A stretch of 7,154 nt of DNA from Candidatus Eiseniibacteriota bacterium (GCA_030630395.1 DAOVNE010000065.1:1-7154), one strand, 5' to 3'; counted from the stretch's first letter, positions 1 to 6,061 are shown. The notes: generated by a model not told the origin, from the letters alone. Numbers and translations: made by a program.

Positions 1-8
1 CGCAGACG

Positions 9-38
9 TTGACCGCGCGCCCGGCATCGCGGTACAAT
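9..38 (+). promoter_or_regulatory. Sigma-70-type promoter for the acpS-acs-acp-kbl-satP operon
   Basis: A TTGACC box (9-14) and a TACAAT box (33-38) are separated by 18 bases. Each matches the housekeeping consensus at five of six positions. Transcription would start near position 45, leaving a leader of about 60 bases before acpS. That leader contains a small stem (CCGCC 61-65 with GGCGG 72-76). The position just upstream of five closely spaced co-directional genes suggests this is the operon promoter. The assignment is by motif only. Confidence 0.6.
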
Positions 39-103
39 TCTCCCAGGCAAATCTACTGTTCCGCCGGACCAGGCGGGAGCCGCACGGAGCTCGGAGGAGC
101 GAG

Positions 104-490
104 TTGGTCGTCGGAGTTGGAATCGACATCGTCTATCTCAAGACCTTCCGCGCTCGTCTGAGTGACGAACTGGTGGATGAGCTCTTCCTACCCTCGGAGG
201 TTGAGTACTGCAGGACGCAGGCTCGGTCGTGGGAGGCGTTCGGCGCTCGTCTTGCCGCGAAGGAAGCGCTCTTCAAGGCTCTGGGAGCCGGCTTGGCTCA
301 GGGGATCCGCTGGAAAGATGTTGAGATCCTAAGAGAGCCATCCGGCGAGCCGCAACTGAGCCTCAAGGGCACGGCTCTCGATGCGGCAAGAGATAGGGGA
401 GCCGGCCGATGGCTCCTGTCGCTCACTCACAGTCGAGAGAGCGCCGCCGCCGTTGTTGTACTTGACTCGCATCCCGCCAAAGTGGAGTAG
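104..490 (+). CDS. acpS: Holo-[acyl-carrier-protein] synthase (AcpS-type 4'-phosphopantetheinyl transferase)
   Basis: The 128-aa product matches AcpS in length and motifs. AcpS transfers 4'-phosphopantetheine from CoA to the conserved serine of apo-ACP, in the cytosol. The N-terminal GVGIDIV motif carries the Mg-binding Asp8. The central RLAAKEALFKALG block carries the second metal ligand, Glu54, and is followed by GIRWKDVEI. The C-terminal LSLTHSRESAAAVVV segment is the usual final strand region. The start is a TTG at 104, directly before the GIDIV motif, with GGAGGAG at 93-99; the spacing of four bases is short. The gene is first in the operon and ends 31 bases before the ligase. An acyl carrier protein gene lies two genes downstream, so that ACP is an obvious substrate. 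AcpS could also be the cell's general enzyme for the fatty-acid ACP; the window cannot tell. Confidence 0.93.
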   Translation: MVVGVGIDIVYLKTFRARLSDELVDELFLPSEVEYCRTQARSWEAFGARLAAKEALFKALGAGLAQGIRWKDVEILREPSGEPQLSLKGTALDAARDRGAGRWLLSLTHSRESAAAVVVLDSHPAKVE

Positions 491-521
491 CCGCCGAGCG
501 TCCGACGTGAAAGGAGTTGTC

Positions 522-2267
522 TTGAGCAACATTGGATCTTACGAAGAGAGACTGAAGGACTTCGATTGGGGAATAGCGAAGGAGGTTCTGGGTTGGGAGG
601 ATGGTGAACTCCTCAACATAGGACACATCTGCTCAGACAGGGTATGTGCGCGGGGGCAAGCCGACAAGGTCGCCCTCATCTGGGAGGGCTTCGGGGGCAA
701 GAAGCGCACCTACACTTTCGACGACCTCAGAGTCTACTCGAACGGATTCGCGAAGTTCCTCGTCGACCGGGGGCTCAAGCCCGGTGACCGCATCTGCATC
801 TTCATGGACAAGATCCCAAGCCTCTACTTCTCATTCCTTGGTGTCCTCAAGATGGGCGGCATCGCACAACCCCTCTTCTCCGCGTTTGGCGACGAGTCGC
901 TCGAGGTACGCCTGGAGAGCGCGGGTACGGCAGCGATACTTACCACCAGAAAGCACGTCAAGAAGGTCCGCAAGATCCTGGACAAGCTCCCGGAACTCAA
1001 GCACGTCATCGTGGTGGAGGGTGACGAATCCAAGCTGAAGGGCGAGGAGATGTTTTTCGATGTGGAGGCGGCGCCTCGTGTCGAGGAGTTCGAGTCATAC
1101 GTTGCAGACCCGGAGACGCCTTCCGTGCTGCACTACACGTCGGGAACGACGGGTCAGCCGAAGGGCGCGCAGCATGTCCACAACTCGATCTGGGGGCAGG
1201 TGCTGACGACTTCCTGGGTCCTGGACCTGAGGGAGGACGACATCTACTGGTGCACGGCCGACCCAGGCTGGGTGACCGGCACAAGCTACGGCATCATCGG
1301 ACCGTGGTCGCTCGGCGTCACGCAGTGTGTGCTTGATTCGGGCTTCACGTGCGCGCGCTGGTACGAGTTCATCCAGGACAACCGCATCACCGTGTGGTAC
1401 TCGGCTCCCACGGCCATCCGCTCACTCATGCGCGACGGCGTCGAGCCGGTCAAGGCACACGATCTCTCCTCGCTCAGGCATCTTGCTTCCGTGGGTGAGC
1501 CGCTCAATGCCGAGGCTGTCATCTGGAGCGAGGAAGTGTATGGGCTCCCGTTCCTGGATACGTTCTGGCAGACGGAGACGGGTGCGATGATGATCTCGAA
1601 CTACCCGGACATGCCCATCAAGCCCGGATCGATGGGGAAGCCGTTCCCCGGTATCGAGGCGGCCGTACTGGATCTCAAGACACACGAGCCCATTCAGGAA
1701 CCCGGCACAGTTGGACTGATAGCGTTTCGCCCGGGCTGGCCCGCGATGTTCCGCGAGTACCGGAACAAGCCGGACATCTACCGAAGCAAGTTCGCAGGGG
1801 CGCCTGAGGACGCCACGCCCGATGAGCTTCGGACCAACACCGATCTATGGTATGTCTCCGGCGACAGGGCGAGCATCGACGCCGACGGGTACTACTGGTT
1901 CGTCGGACGCGACGACGATGTCATCAACACCGGCGGGCATCTCGTCGGTCCCTTCGAAATCGAGTCAGCACTCGTCGAGCACGAGGCGATCGCAGAGGCC
2001 GCGGCCATCGGCAAGCCCGACGAGGTGAACATGGAGGTCGTCAAGGCCTTCGTGTCCCTCAAGCCGGGGTTTGAACCGTCCGGTGATCTCGAGCTATCGA
2101 TCATGAACTTCATCAGGAAGAAGCTGTCTCCTCTGGCCATGCCTCAGGAGATAGAGTACATGGAGAAGCTCCCGAAGACCCGCTCCGGGAAGATCCTGAG
2201 GCGCTATCTCAGGGCGCTTGAGTGGGGTGAGGACGTTGGAGATCTCTCGACACTTGAGGATGACTAG
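522..2267 (+). CDS. acs: AMP-forming acetyl-CoA synthetase (AcsA-like acyl-CoA/acyl-ACP ligase)
   Basis: This is an adenylate-forming ligase of 581 aa that activates a carboxylate with ATP and passes it to a thiol. Motifs in order: the ATP P-loop TSGTTGQPKG (206-215), CTADPGWVTG around 244-253, SVGEP (323-327), FWQTETG (348-354), SGD with Asp448, GRDDDVIN after 461, and the C-terminal PKTRSGKILRR with catalytic Lys557. The residues that shape the acetate pocket in characterised Acs enzymes (Val and Thr of GWVTG, Val of SVGEP, Trp before QTETG) are all present: Val251, Thr252, Val324, Trp349. A two-carbon substrate is therefore likely. The length is close to the short AcsA form of Bacillus, not the ~650-aa enteric form. 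The GPFEIESAL segment resembles medium-chain ligases, so specificity is not certain. The start is TTG 522 behind AAGGAG (511-516); an in-frame GTG at 507 has no such site. Lys557 sits in the motif that Pat-type acetyltransferases modify in other Acs proteins. The downstream ACP could be an alternative acceptor to CoA. Confidence 0.9.
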   Translation: MSNIGSYEERLKDFDWGIAKEVLGWEDGELLNIGHICSDRVCARGQADKVALIWEGFGGKKRTYTFDDLRVYSNGFAKFLVDRGLKPGDRICIFMDKIPSLYFSFLGVLKMGGIAQPLFSAFGDESLEVRLESAGTAAILTTRKHVKKVRKILDKLPELKHVIVVEGDESKLKGEEMFFDVEAAPRVEEFESYVADPETPSVLHYTSGTTGQPKGAQHVHNSIWGQVLTTSWVLDLREDDIYWCTADPGWVTGTSYGIIGPWSLGVTQCVLDSGFTCARWYEFIQDNRITVWYSAPTAIRSLMRDGVEPVKAHDLSSLRHLASVGEPLNAEAVIWSEEVYGLPFLDTFWQTETGAMMISNYPDMPIKPGSMGKPFPGIEAAVLDLKTHEPIQEPGTVGLIAFRPGWPAMFREYRNKPDIYRSKFAGAPEDATPDELRTNTDLWYVSGDRASIDADGYYWFVGRDDDVINTGGHLVGPFEIESALVEHEAIAEAAAIGKPDEVNMEVVKAFVSLKPGFEPSGDLELSIMNFIRKKLSPLAMPQEIEYMEKLPKTRSGKILRRYLRALEWGEDVGDLSTLEDD

Positions 2268-2309
2268 AACCGTAGCGACTGCCAAGAGGGGCGTGGTCGC
2301 GGGGTGGAA

Positions 2310-2328
2310 GTGATCGCACGGCGATCAC
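2310..2328 (+). promoter_or_regulatory. Perfect hairpin abutting the ACP ribosome binding site
   Basis: GTGATCGC (2310-2317) and GCGATCAC (2321-2328) form a perfect 8-bp stem around a three-base ACG loop. The next base begins the GGAGG of the ACP ribosome binding site (2329-2333). There is no T-tract, so this is not a standard terminator. It lies in the 78-base gap between the ligase and the ACP, the widest gap inside the operon. It may set ACP translation, or mark a processing or stabilising point so that the carrier is made in excess. A DNA operator is also possible, because the element is a palindrome. Confidence 0.5.
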
Positions 2329-2345
2329 GGAGGAAAGGAAGACCA

Positions 2346-2594
2346 ATGGACGAGATGAAAGACGCTGTTCTGGAGTATGTCATCGACGAGTACGTCGATG
2401 AGGACGATGACATGGACGTTGGCTTTGACACGGCGCTCATCTCCTCGGGCATCGTGGACAGCTTCTCCATGGTGTCGCTCAAGGTCTTCCTTGAGAAGAA
2501 GTACAACATCACGCTTTCGGACGGCGAGGCCACGCCGGAGGCGTTCGACACCGTCACTTCCATAGTGGAACTCGTGAACAAGCATCTGGGTTGA
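2346..2594 (+). CDS. Free-standing acyl carrier protein (phosphopantetheine-binding)
   Basis: This is an 82-aa acidic carrier protein. The motif GIVDSFSMVSL places the phosphopantetheine-accepting serine at Ser39, followed by the helix KVFLEKKYNI and a C-terminal helix (TSIVELVNKH), as in the four-helix ACP fold. The VDSF context, in place of the GADSL of fatty-acid ACPs, resembles stand-alone carriers served by adenylating ligases (DltC-like or NRPS-like carriers). The ATG at 2346 is chosen over an in-frame upstream GTG at 2304 because GGAGGAAAGGA (2329-2339) precedes it at proper distance and the ACP fold begins there. It lies between the acetyl-CoA synthetase-like ligase and kbl, and ends 13 bases before kbl, so coexpression is near certain. 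AcpS at the head of the operon could convert it to the holo form. The carried acyl group is not shown by the sequence; acetyl is the simplest guess from the neighbours. Confidence 0.9.
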   Translation: MDEMKDAVLEYVIDEYVDEDDDMDVGFDTALISSGIVDSFSMVSLKVFLEKKYNITLSDGEATPEAFDTVTSIVELVNKHLG

Positions 2595-2607
2595 TCTGGA
2601 GGCGGGC

Positions 2608-3855
2608 ATGGCGTATTCCGACAAGACGCGACAGGCGTTCGTTGACGACATAGGGGAGATCAAGAAGAAGGGGATCTTCAAGGAGAAGCGCTTCATCTGC
2701 TCGCCTCAGGGCGCCGCGATAAGCGTCGAGTATCCTGAGGGGTCTCCGCGGCAGGAAGTCCTCAACTTCTGCGCGAACAACTACCTCGGTCTCTCAAGTC
2801 ACGCGGACGTGATAAAGGCCGCCCACGAGGGTCTTGACTCACGCGGGTACGGCATGAGTTCGGTGCGGTTCATCTGCGGCACGCAGGACATTCACAGGGA
2901 GCTTCAGGACAAGATGTCGGGCTTCCTCGGGATGGAGGACACCCTTCTCTTCCCGTCGTGCATGGATGCAAATGCAGGAGTCTTTGAGGCCATTCTCGAA
3001 CCGGAGGATGTGATCATCGCCGACAGGCTGATCCACGCCTCGCTCGTCGACGGCATCAGGCTCTGCTCCGCCCAGTACGACACGTTCAAGCACATGAACA
3101 TGAAGCACCTTGAGAAGAAGCTGGAGCTTCATCAGGACAAGCGGCACAGGCTCATCGTCACGGACGGCGTCTTCTCGATGGATGGCGATCTCTGCCCGCT
3201 CGATGAACTGTGCGAACTCGCGGAGAAGTACGACGCGATGGTGCTGGTCGACGAGTCCCACGCCAGCGGGTTCATCGGCAGAACGGGACGCGGCACGCAC
3301 GAGCACTTCGACGTGATGGACAAGGTCGATATCATCACCACGACGTTCGGCAAAGCCCTTGGCGGCGCCTCCGGTGGTTGCGTCTCCGGCAGGAAGGAAC
3401 TCGTTGAGCTCTGTCGCCAGAAAGCACGGCCGTACCTCTTCTCCAACTCCATGGCGCCACCCATCGTTGCCGGGTCGATAAAGGTCATCGAGGTGCTGTC
3501 GAAGACAACGGAGCGGCGAGACAAGCTGGAGGTGAACACACAGCGCTTCAGGGAGGGAATGACGTCGGCCGGTCTGAACATCCGACCTGGTGTGACGCCC
3601 ATCGTCCCCGTAATGCTCTACAATGCGAAGCTTGCGAACGATATGGCGAGGGACATGTACGACGAGGGTATCTACGTGATCGGCTTCTTCTTCCCGGTTG
3701 TCGCGGCCGGCGCGGCGCGGATTCGTGTCCAGCTCTCGGCGGCGCATGAGATCGAGCACATCGACAAGTGCGTTGCCGCCTTCGCGAAGGTGGGAGAGAA
3801 GTACGGCATCATCGGGATGGACAAGAAGGCGATCATCGACAAATACGGCATGTAG
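2608..3855 (+). CDS. kbl: 2-amino-3-ketobutyrate CoA ligase (glycine C-acetyltransferase), alpha-oxoamine synthase family
   Basis: This 415-aa PLP enzyme closely resembles E. coli Kbl (398 aa) along its whole length. Kbl cleaves 2-amino-3-ketobutyrate with CoA to glycine and acetyl-CoA; the reaction is reversible. Visible landmarks are NFCANNYLGL (53-62), SVRFICGTQD (85-94), the PLP-stacking His143, GVFSMDG (187-193), the PLP-ring Asp215 and His218 in VDESH, the Schiff-base Lys249 in TFGKALGGASGG, and the substrate carboxylate-binding Arg373 in ARIRVQLSAAH. About a dozen extra residues follow the usual C-terminus. Residue 142, before the His, is Ile where E. coli Kbl has Asn. The start is ATG 2608 with GGAGG at 2598-2602. 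A convergent threonine dehydrogenase just downstream supports the threonine pathway. Placement directly after an ACP also recalls ACP-using relatives such as serine palmitoyltransferase, but the sequence is much closer to Kbl. Confidence 0.9.
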   Translation: MAYSDKTRQAFVDDIGEIKKKGIFKEKRFICSPQGAAISVEYPEGSPRQEVLNFCANNYLGLSSHADVIKAAHEGLDSRGYGMSSVRFICGTQDIHRELQDKMSGFLGMEDTLLFPSCMDANAGVFEAILEPEDVIIADRLIHASLVDGIRLCSAQYDTFKHMNMKHLEKKLELHQDKRHRLIVTDGVFSMDGDLCPLDELCELAEKYDAMVLVDESHASGFIGRTGRGTHEHFDVMDKVDIITTTFGKALGGASGGCVSGRKELVELCRQKARPYLFSNSMAPPIVAGSIKVIEVLSKTTERRDKLEVNTQRFREGMTSAGLNIRPGVTPIVPVMLYNAKLANDMARDMYDEGIYVIGFFFPVVAAGAARIRVQLSAAHEIEHIDKCVAAFAKVGEKYGIIGMDKKAIIDKYGM

Positions 3856-3864
3856 GGGAGGAAC

Positions 3865-4431
3865 ATGAAGAACGATCTTGCGAACCCGGCCCCCCTGGGT
3901 CTCATGGGGTTCGGAATGACTACGGTTCTCCTGAACATCCACAATGCAGGCTTCTTCGGCCAGGACATCATGATCCTGGCGATGGGAATCTTCTACGGGG
4001 GACTGGCACAGCTGGTCGCCGGCATCATGGAGTTCAGGAAGGGCAACACCTTCGGCGTGACCGCGTTCACGAGCTATGGTCTGTTCTGGATGACGCTCGT
4101 GTTCATTGTTCTGGGCAAGGAGCACGCTTGGTTCGCGTTCGATTCGGTCTTCTTCGGATGGTACCTCTTCATGTGGGGAGTCTTCACCGTCTACATGTGG
4201 TTTGCCACGTGGGGCAAGAACAGGGCGATCCAGTTCGTGTTCCTGAGTCTCACGATTCTCTTCTGGCTTCTGGCGATAGGGCACTGGTTCCGCATGCCCG
4301 CGTGGTTCGGTGTTCTGACAGGCTTTGAAGGGATCATCTGTGGGTTCTCAGCCATCTATCTCGCTGCCGCCGAGGTGCTGGAGGAGTCGCACGGGCGCTC
4401 AGTGCTCCCGGTGGGGAAGGTGGGAGGATAG
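3865..4431 (+). CDS. satP: Acetate uptake transporter, GPR1/FUN34/YaaH (AceTr) family
   Basis: The 188-aa inner-membrane protein has the full family signature NPAPLGLMGF at residues 7-16 and the second hallmark GNTFGVTAFTSYGLFW at 60-75. Six hydrophobic segments are visible (roughly 11-29, 35-57, 66-84, 95-115, 121-139 and 147-168), the number expected for this family. E. coli SatP imports acetate and succinate with protons. The ATG at 3865 lies nine bases after the kbl stop, with GGGAGG (3856-3861) close in front, so it is the last gene of the operon. The neighbouring acetyl-CoA synthetase would trap imported acetate. Export of acetate made from threonine is the alternative direction. Substrate range beyond acetate cannot be read from the sequence. 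Confidence 0.93.
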   Translation: MKNDLANPAPLGLMGFGMTTVLLNIHNAGFFGQDIMILAMGIFYGGLAQLVAGIMEFRKGNTFGVTAFTSYGLFWMTLVFIVLGKEHAWFAFDSVFFGWYLFMWGVFTVYMWFATWGKNRAIQFVFLSLTILFWLLAIGHWFRMPAWFGVLTGFEGIICGFSAIYLAAAEVLEESHGRSVLPVGKVGG

Positions 4432-4447
4432 GACGAGGGTTCGGCCG

Positions 4448-4474
4448 CAGGCCGGCAGTGGAACCGCCGGCCTG
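4448..4474. terminator. Intergenic hairpin between convergent satP and tdh, possible two-way terminator
   Basis: CAGGCCGGC (4448-4456) and GCCGGCCTG (4466-4474) form a perfect 9-bp GC-rich stem with a nine-base loop. It lies in the 81-base gap between the end of satP (+) and the end of tdh (-), where a shared terminator is expected. Downstream on the + strand there is only a weak T-rich stretch (GTTGGGTTT, 4483-4491), and on the - strand there is none. It is therefore not a textbook intrinsic terminator, although its placement favours that role. Confidence 0.5.
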
Positions 4475-4493
4475 AGACGTCGTTGGGTTTGCG

Positions 4494-4522
4494 CGTAGGA
4501 CTAGCCGTAGGACTAGCCGTAG
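4494..4522. repeat. 12-bp tandem repeat (2.4 copies) over the tdh stop codon
   Basis: The 12-base unit CGTAGGACTAGC occurs at 4494-4505 and 4506-4517, followed by a partial CGTAG (4518-4522). Read on the - strand the unit is four codons long (Tyr-Gly-stop-Ser in the tdh frame). The tdh stop is therefore repeated in frame 12 bases later. It looks like a recent short duplication of the gene's 3' end, or a backup stop. Confidence 0.85.
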
Positions 4523-5496
4523 AGCTTGCCTTCGCTGTGCCGCTTCGTGAGTGTCCTCAGCATGTCGGACGTCGTAGCTTCGAGATCATAATCGGGATTC
4601 CATCCCCATTCGCGTCGGGCCGCCGAGTCATCGATCGAGGCAGGCCACGAGTCCGCGATGGCCTGTCGGTAGTCCGGCTCGTAGGTGATCTCGAACTCCG
4701 GGATGTGCCGGCGGATGGAATCGGCCAGCTCCTGAACACTGAAGCTCATCGAAGCCATGTTGAAATCGCCGTGATGCTCGAGTCGACCGAGATCGGCTTC
4801 CATGAGATCGATCGTGCCCTTGATGCAGTCCGGCATGTACATCATTGGCAGCCTGGTGTCGGCCTTGACGAAGCACGTGTACCGCTTCTCCTCGACAGCC
4901 TTGTAGTATATGTCGACGGCGTAGTCCGTCGTCCCTCCACCGGGAAGGGTCTCTGCAGAGATGATTCCCGGGTACCGGAGTCCTCTCGCATCGACGCCGA
5001 ATCGGCGCACGTAGTAGTCGCAGAGAAGCTCCCCGGTGACCTTGGTGACTCCGTAGATCGTCGTTGGCTTGAGCACCGTCTCCTGTGGTGTGTTCTCGTG
5101 TGGGCACCCGTCGCCGAACACGGCTATGGAACTCGGGCACAGCACCTGATTGAGCTCGGATTCACGCGCGATCTCGAGCGCGTTCAGGAGTCCGGTGACA
5201 TTGACGTTCCACGCCCTCAAGGGATGCTTCTCACCGGTGGCGGACAGAACCGCAGCGAGATGGACTACCGTATCGATTCGCTGCGTATCGACGACATCCT
5301 TGAATGCCGCACGATCCGTCACATCCAGATGCAGGTATGGCCCCCTGTCTCCGCTTCCCCCGGAACTCGTGTCCTTGATGTCGCTGGCTATGCAGTTGTC
5401 GTCGCCGTAACGTCTCCGGAGTTCCCGTGTCAGTTCGGATCCGATCTGTCCCTCGGATCCCGTGACCAGTATCCGCTCGATCCGCTTCTCAGCCAA
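4513..5496 (-). CDS. tdh: L-threonine 3-dehydrogenase, SDR (UDP-galactose epimerase-like) type
   Basis: This 327-aa extended short-chain dehydrogenase oxidises threonine with NAD+ to 2-amino-3-ketobutyrate. The Rossmann glycine motif is GSEGQIG (13-19). The catalytic set is Ser122/Ser123 in PSSIAVFG with Tyr148 and Lys152 in YGVTK. Blocks typical of the zinc-independent threonine dehydrogenases, as opposed to general sugar epimerases, are HLAAVLSATGE (79-89), RYPGIIS (174-180), PGGGTTDYAVDIYYKA (185-200), LPMMYMPDCI (216-225) and DSWPASIDDSAARREWGW near the C-terminus. The start is TTG at 5496-5494 (reverse strand). The complement of 5505-5512 reads AGGAAGGA, eight bases upstream. It is convergent with the kbl operon, not in it. 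Kbl takes its product, which otherwise decarboxylates to aminoacetone. A sugar epimerase is the alternative annotation, but these blocks argue against it. Confidence 0.93.
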   Translation of the reverse strand: MAEKRIERILVTGSEGQIGSELTRELRRRYGDDNCIASDIKDTSSGGSGDRGPYLHLDVTDRAAFKDVVDTQRIDTVVHLAAVLSATGEKHPLRAWNVNVTGLLNALEIARESELNQVLCPSSIAVFGDGCPHENTPQETVLKPTTIYGVTKVTGELLCDYYVRRFGVDARGLRYPGIISAETLPGGGTTDYAVDIYYKAVEEKRYTCFVKADTRLPMMYMPDCIKGTIDLMEADLGRLEHHGDFNMASMSFSVQELADSIRRHIPEFEITYEPDYRQAIADSWPASIDDSAARREWGWNPDYDLEATTSDMLRTLTKRHSEGKLYG

Positions 5497-5734
5497 CAGA
5501 GCCGTCCTTCCTGGTTGCTTCTGTCATGTGGGAGTTGCCCTTAACTACTGCAACGATACCAGATTCCCGACAGGAAGGCGACTCTCCCTCAAGAGGCAGC
5601 GATGTGGAGAACCAGCTTCGCGCGGGGGGCAACCAGAGCTATAATCACTTGGTAGGCGCATCCAGGCCGCTGAGAGTCTCGGGGACCGGGGTGCTGATCC
5701 GGCGCTCAACGGGCGCTGCCCAGGAGGAGGAGAG
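5497..5734. promoter_or_regulatory. Divergent intergenic region between tdh (-) and the small hypothetical gene (+)
   Basis: This gap must carry the upstream signals of two divergent genes. On the + strand a perfect TATAAT lies at 5640-5645, but the best -35 at proper spacing is only TTCGCG (5617-5622). Transcription from it would begin near 5652 and reach the strong AGGAGGAGG site (5722-5730). On the - strand the only clear element is the tdh ribosome binding site (5505-5512); I found no convincing -10/-35 pair. No small gene or strong hairpin is visible. Confidence 0.4.
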
Positions 5735-6061
5735 ATGCACCAAACGAAGTGGGAAGGTCTCCTCGACAAGATCGAGAAGCTCTTCGGGTTCATCGACCAC
5801 ACGTTCGAGGAGTTCCCGGAGCGGGGGAAGACCATAGAGACGGCCGTCTTTGACGGGGCGTCCGGCAAGATGATGCTTGAGAGAACCGTCAAGCCTCTTC
5901 TTCTCGAGCGCAAGGTCACTTTTTCAAAGCGCGTTGGCTCTGACGCCGAGTTCGAGAACATCTACTCCGAAGACGAGTTCGTGGATACCGTGCGCTGCTA
6001 CAAGTGGAACAAACTCGCCAATGAGTGGAAGCAGGTCGACATCGCTGACCTCGGACGGTAG
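5735..6061 (+). CDS. Small hypothetical protein, soluble, 108 aa
   Basis: I do not recognise this protein. It has a strong ribosome binding site (AGGAGGAGGAG, 5722-5732) and an ATG at 5735, which supports a real gene. The protein is rich in Lys, Glu and Asp, with no signal peptide or membrane segment. An N-terminal helical part (about 1-30, amphipathic, WEGLLDKIEKLFGFIDHTF) is followed by a likely mixed strand region (33-66) and an acidic stretch (70-84). It ends with an aromatic C-terminal part (YKWNKLANEWKQVD). There is one cysteine (Cys88) and no metal-binding or catalytic motif. It stands alone between tdh and a signalling gene, so context gives no clear role. The helical start and small size would suit a regulator or adaptor, but that is only a guess. 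Confidence 0.75.
   Translation: MHQTKWEGLLDKIEKLFGFIDHTFEEFPERGKTIETAVFDGASGKMMLERTVKPLLLERKVTFSKRVGSDAEFENIYSEDEFVDTVRCYKWNKLANEWKQVDIADLGR

Noticed and set aside
381..521. An upstream ATG start at 381 for the ligase, adding 47 residues.
   Set aside because: It would overlap acpS by about 110 bases, the extra residues resemble no ligase N-terminus, and TTG 522 has a good AAGGAG in front.
2304..2345. An upstream GTG start at 2304 for the ACP.
   Set aside because: The 14 extra residues are basic (ARRSRRKGR), are encoded by the hairpin and ribosome binding site, and do not belong to the ACP fold.
522..3855. A bacterial sphingolipid (serine palmitoyltransferase) locus.
   Set aside because: The gene order is similar, but the oxoamine synthase matches Kbl along its length, the dehydrogenase matches threonine dehydrogenase, and the ligase pocket fits acetate. 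Kept only as an analogy for ACP use.
2839..4284. A 481-codon open frame on the - strand across kbl and satP.
   Set aside because: It is antisense to two clear family members and its translation is low-complexity (rich in His, Arg, Asp, Glu) with no recognisable domain. It is a shadow of GC-rich codon use.
4483..5544. A 353-codon open frame on the + strand opposite tdh.
   Set aside because: Tdh on the - strand has complete SDR motifs and a ribosome binding site. The opposite frame has no domain and spans the intergenic repeat and hairpin side.
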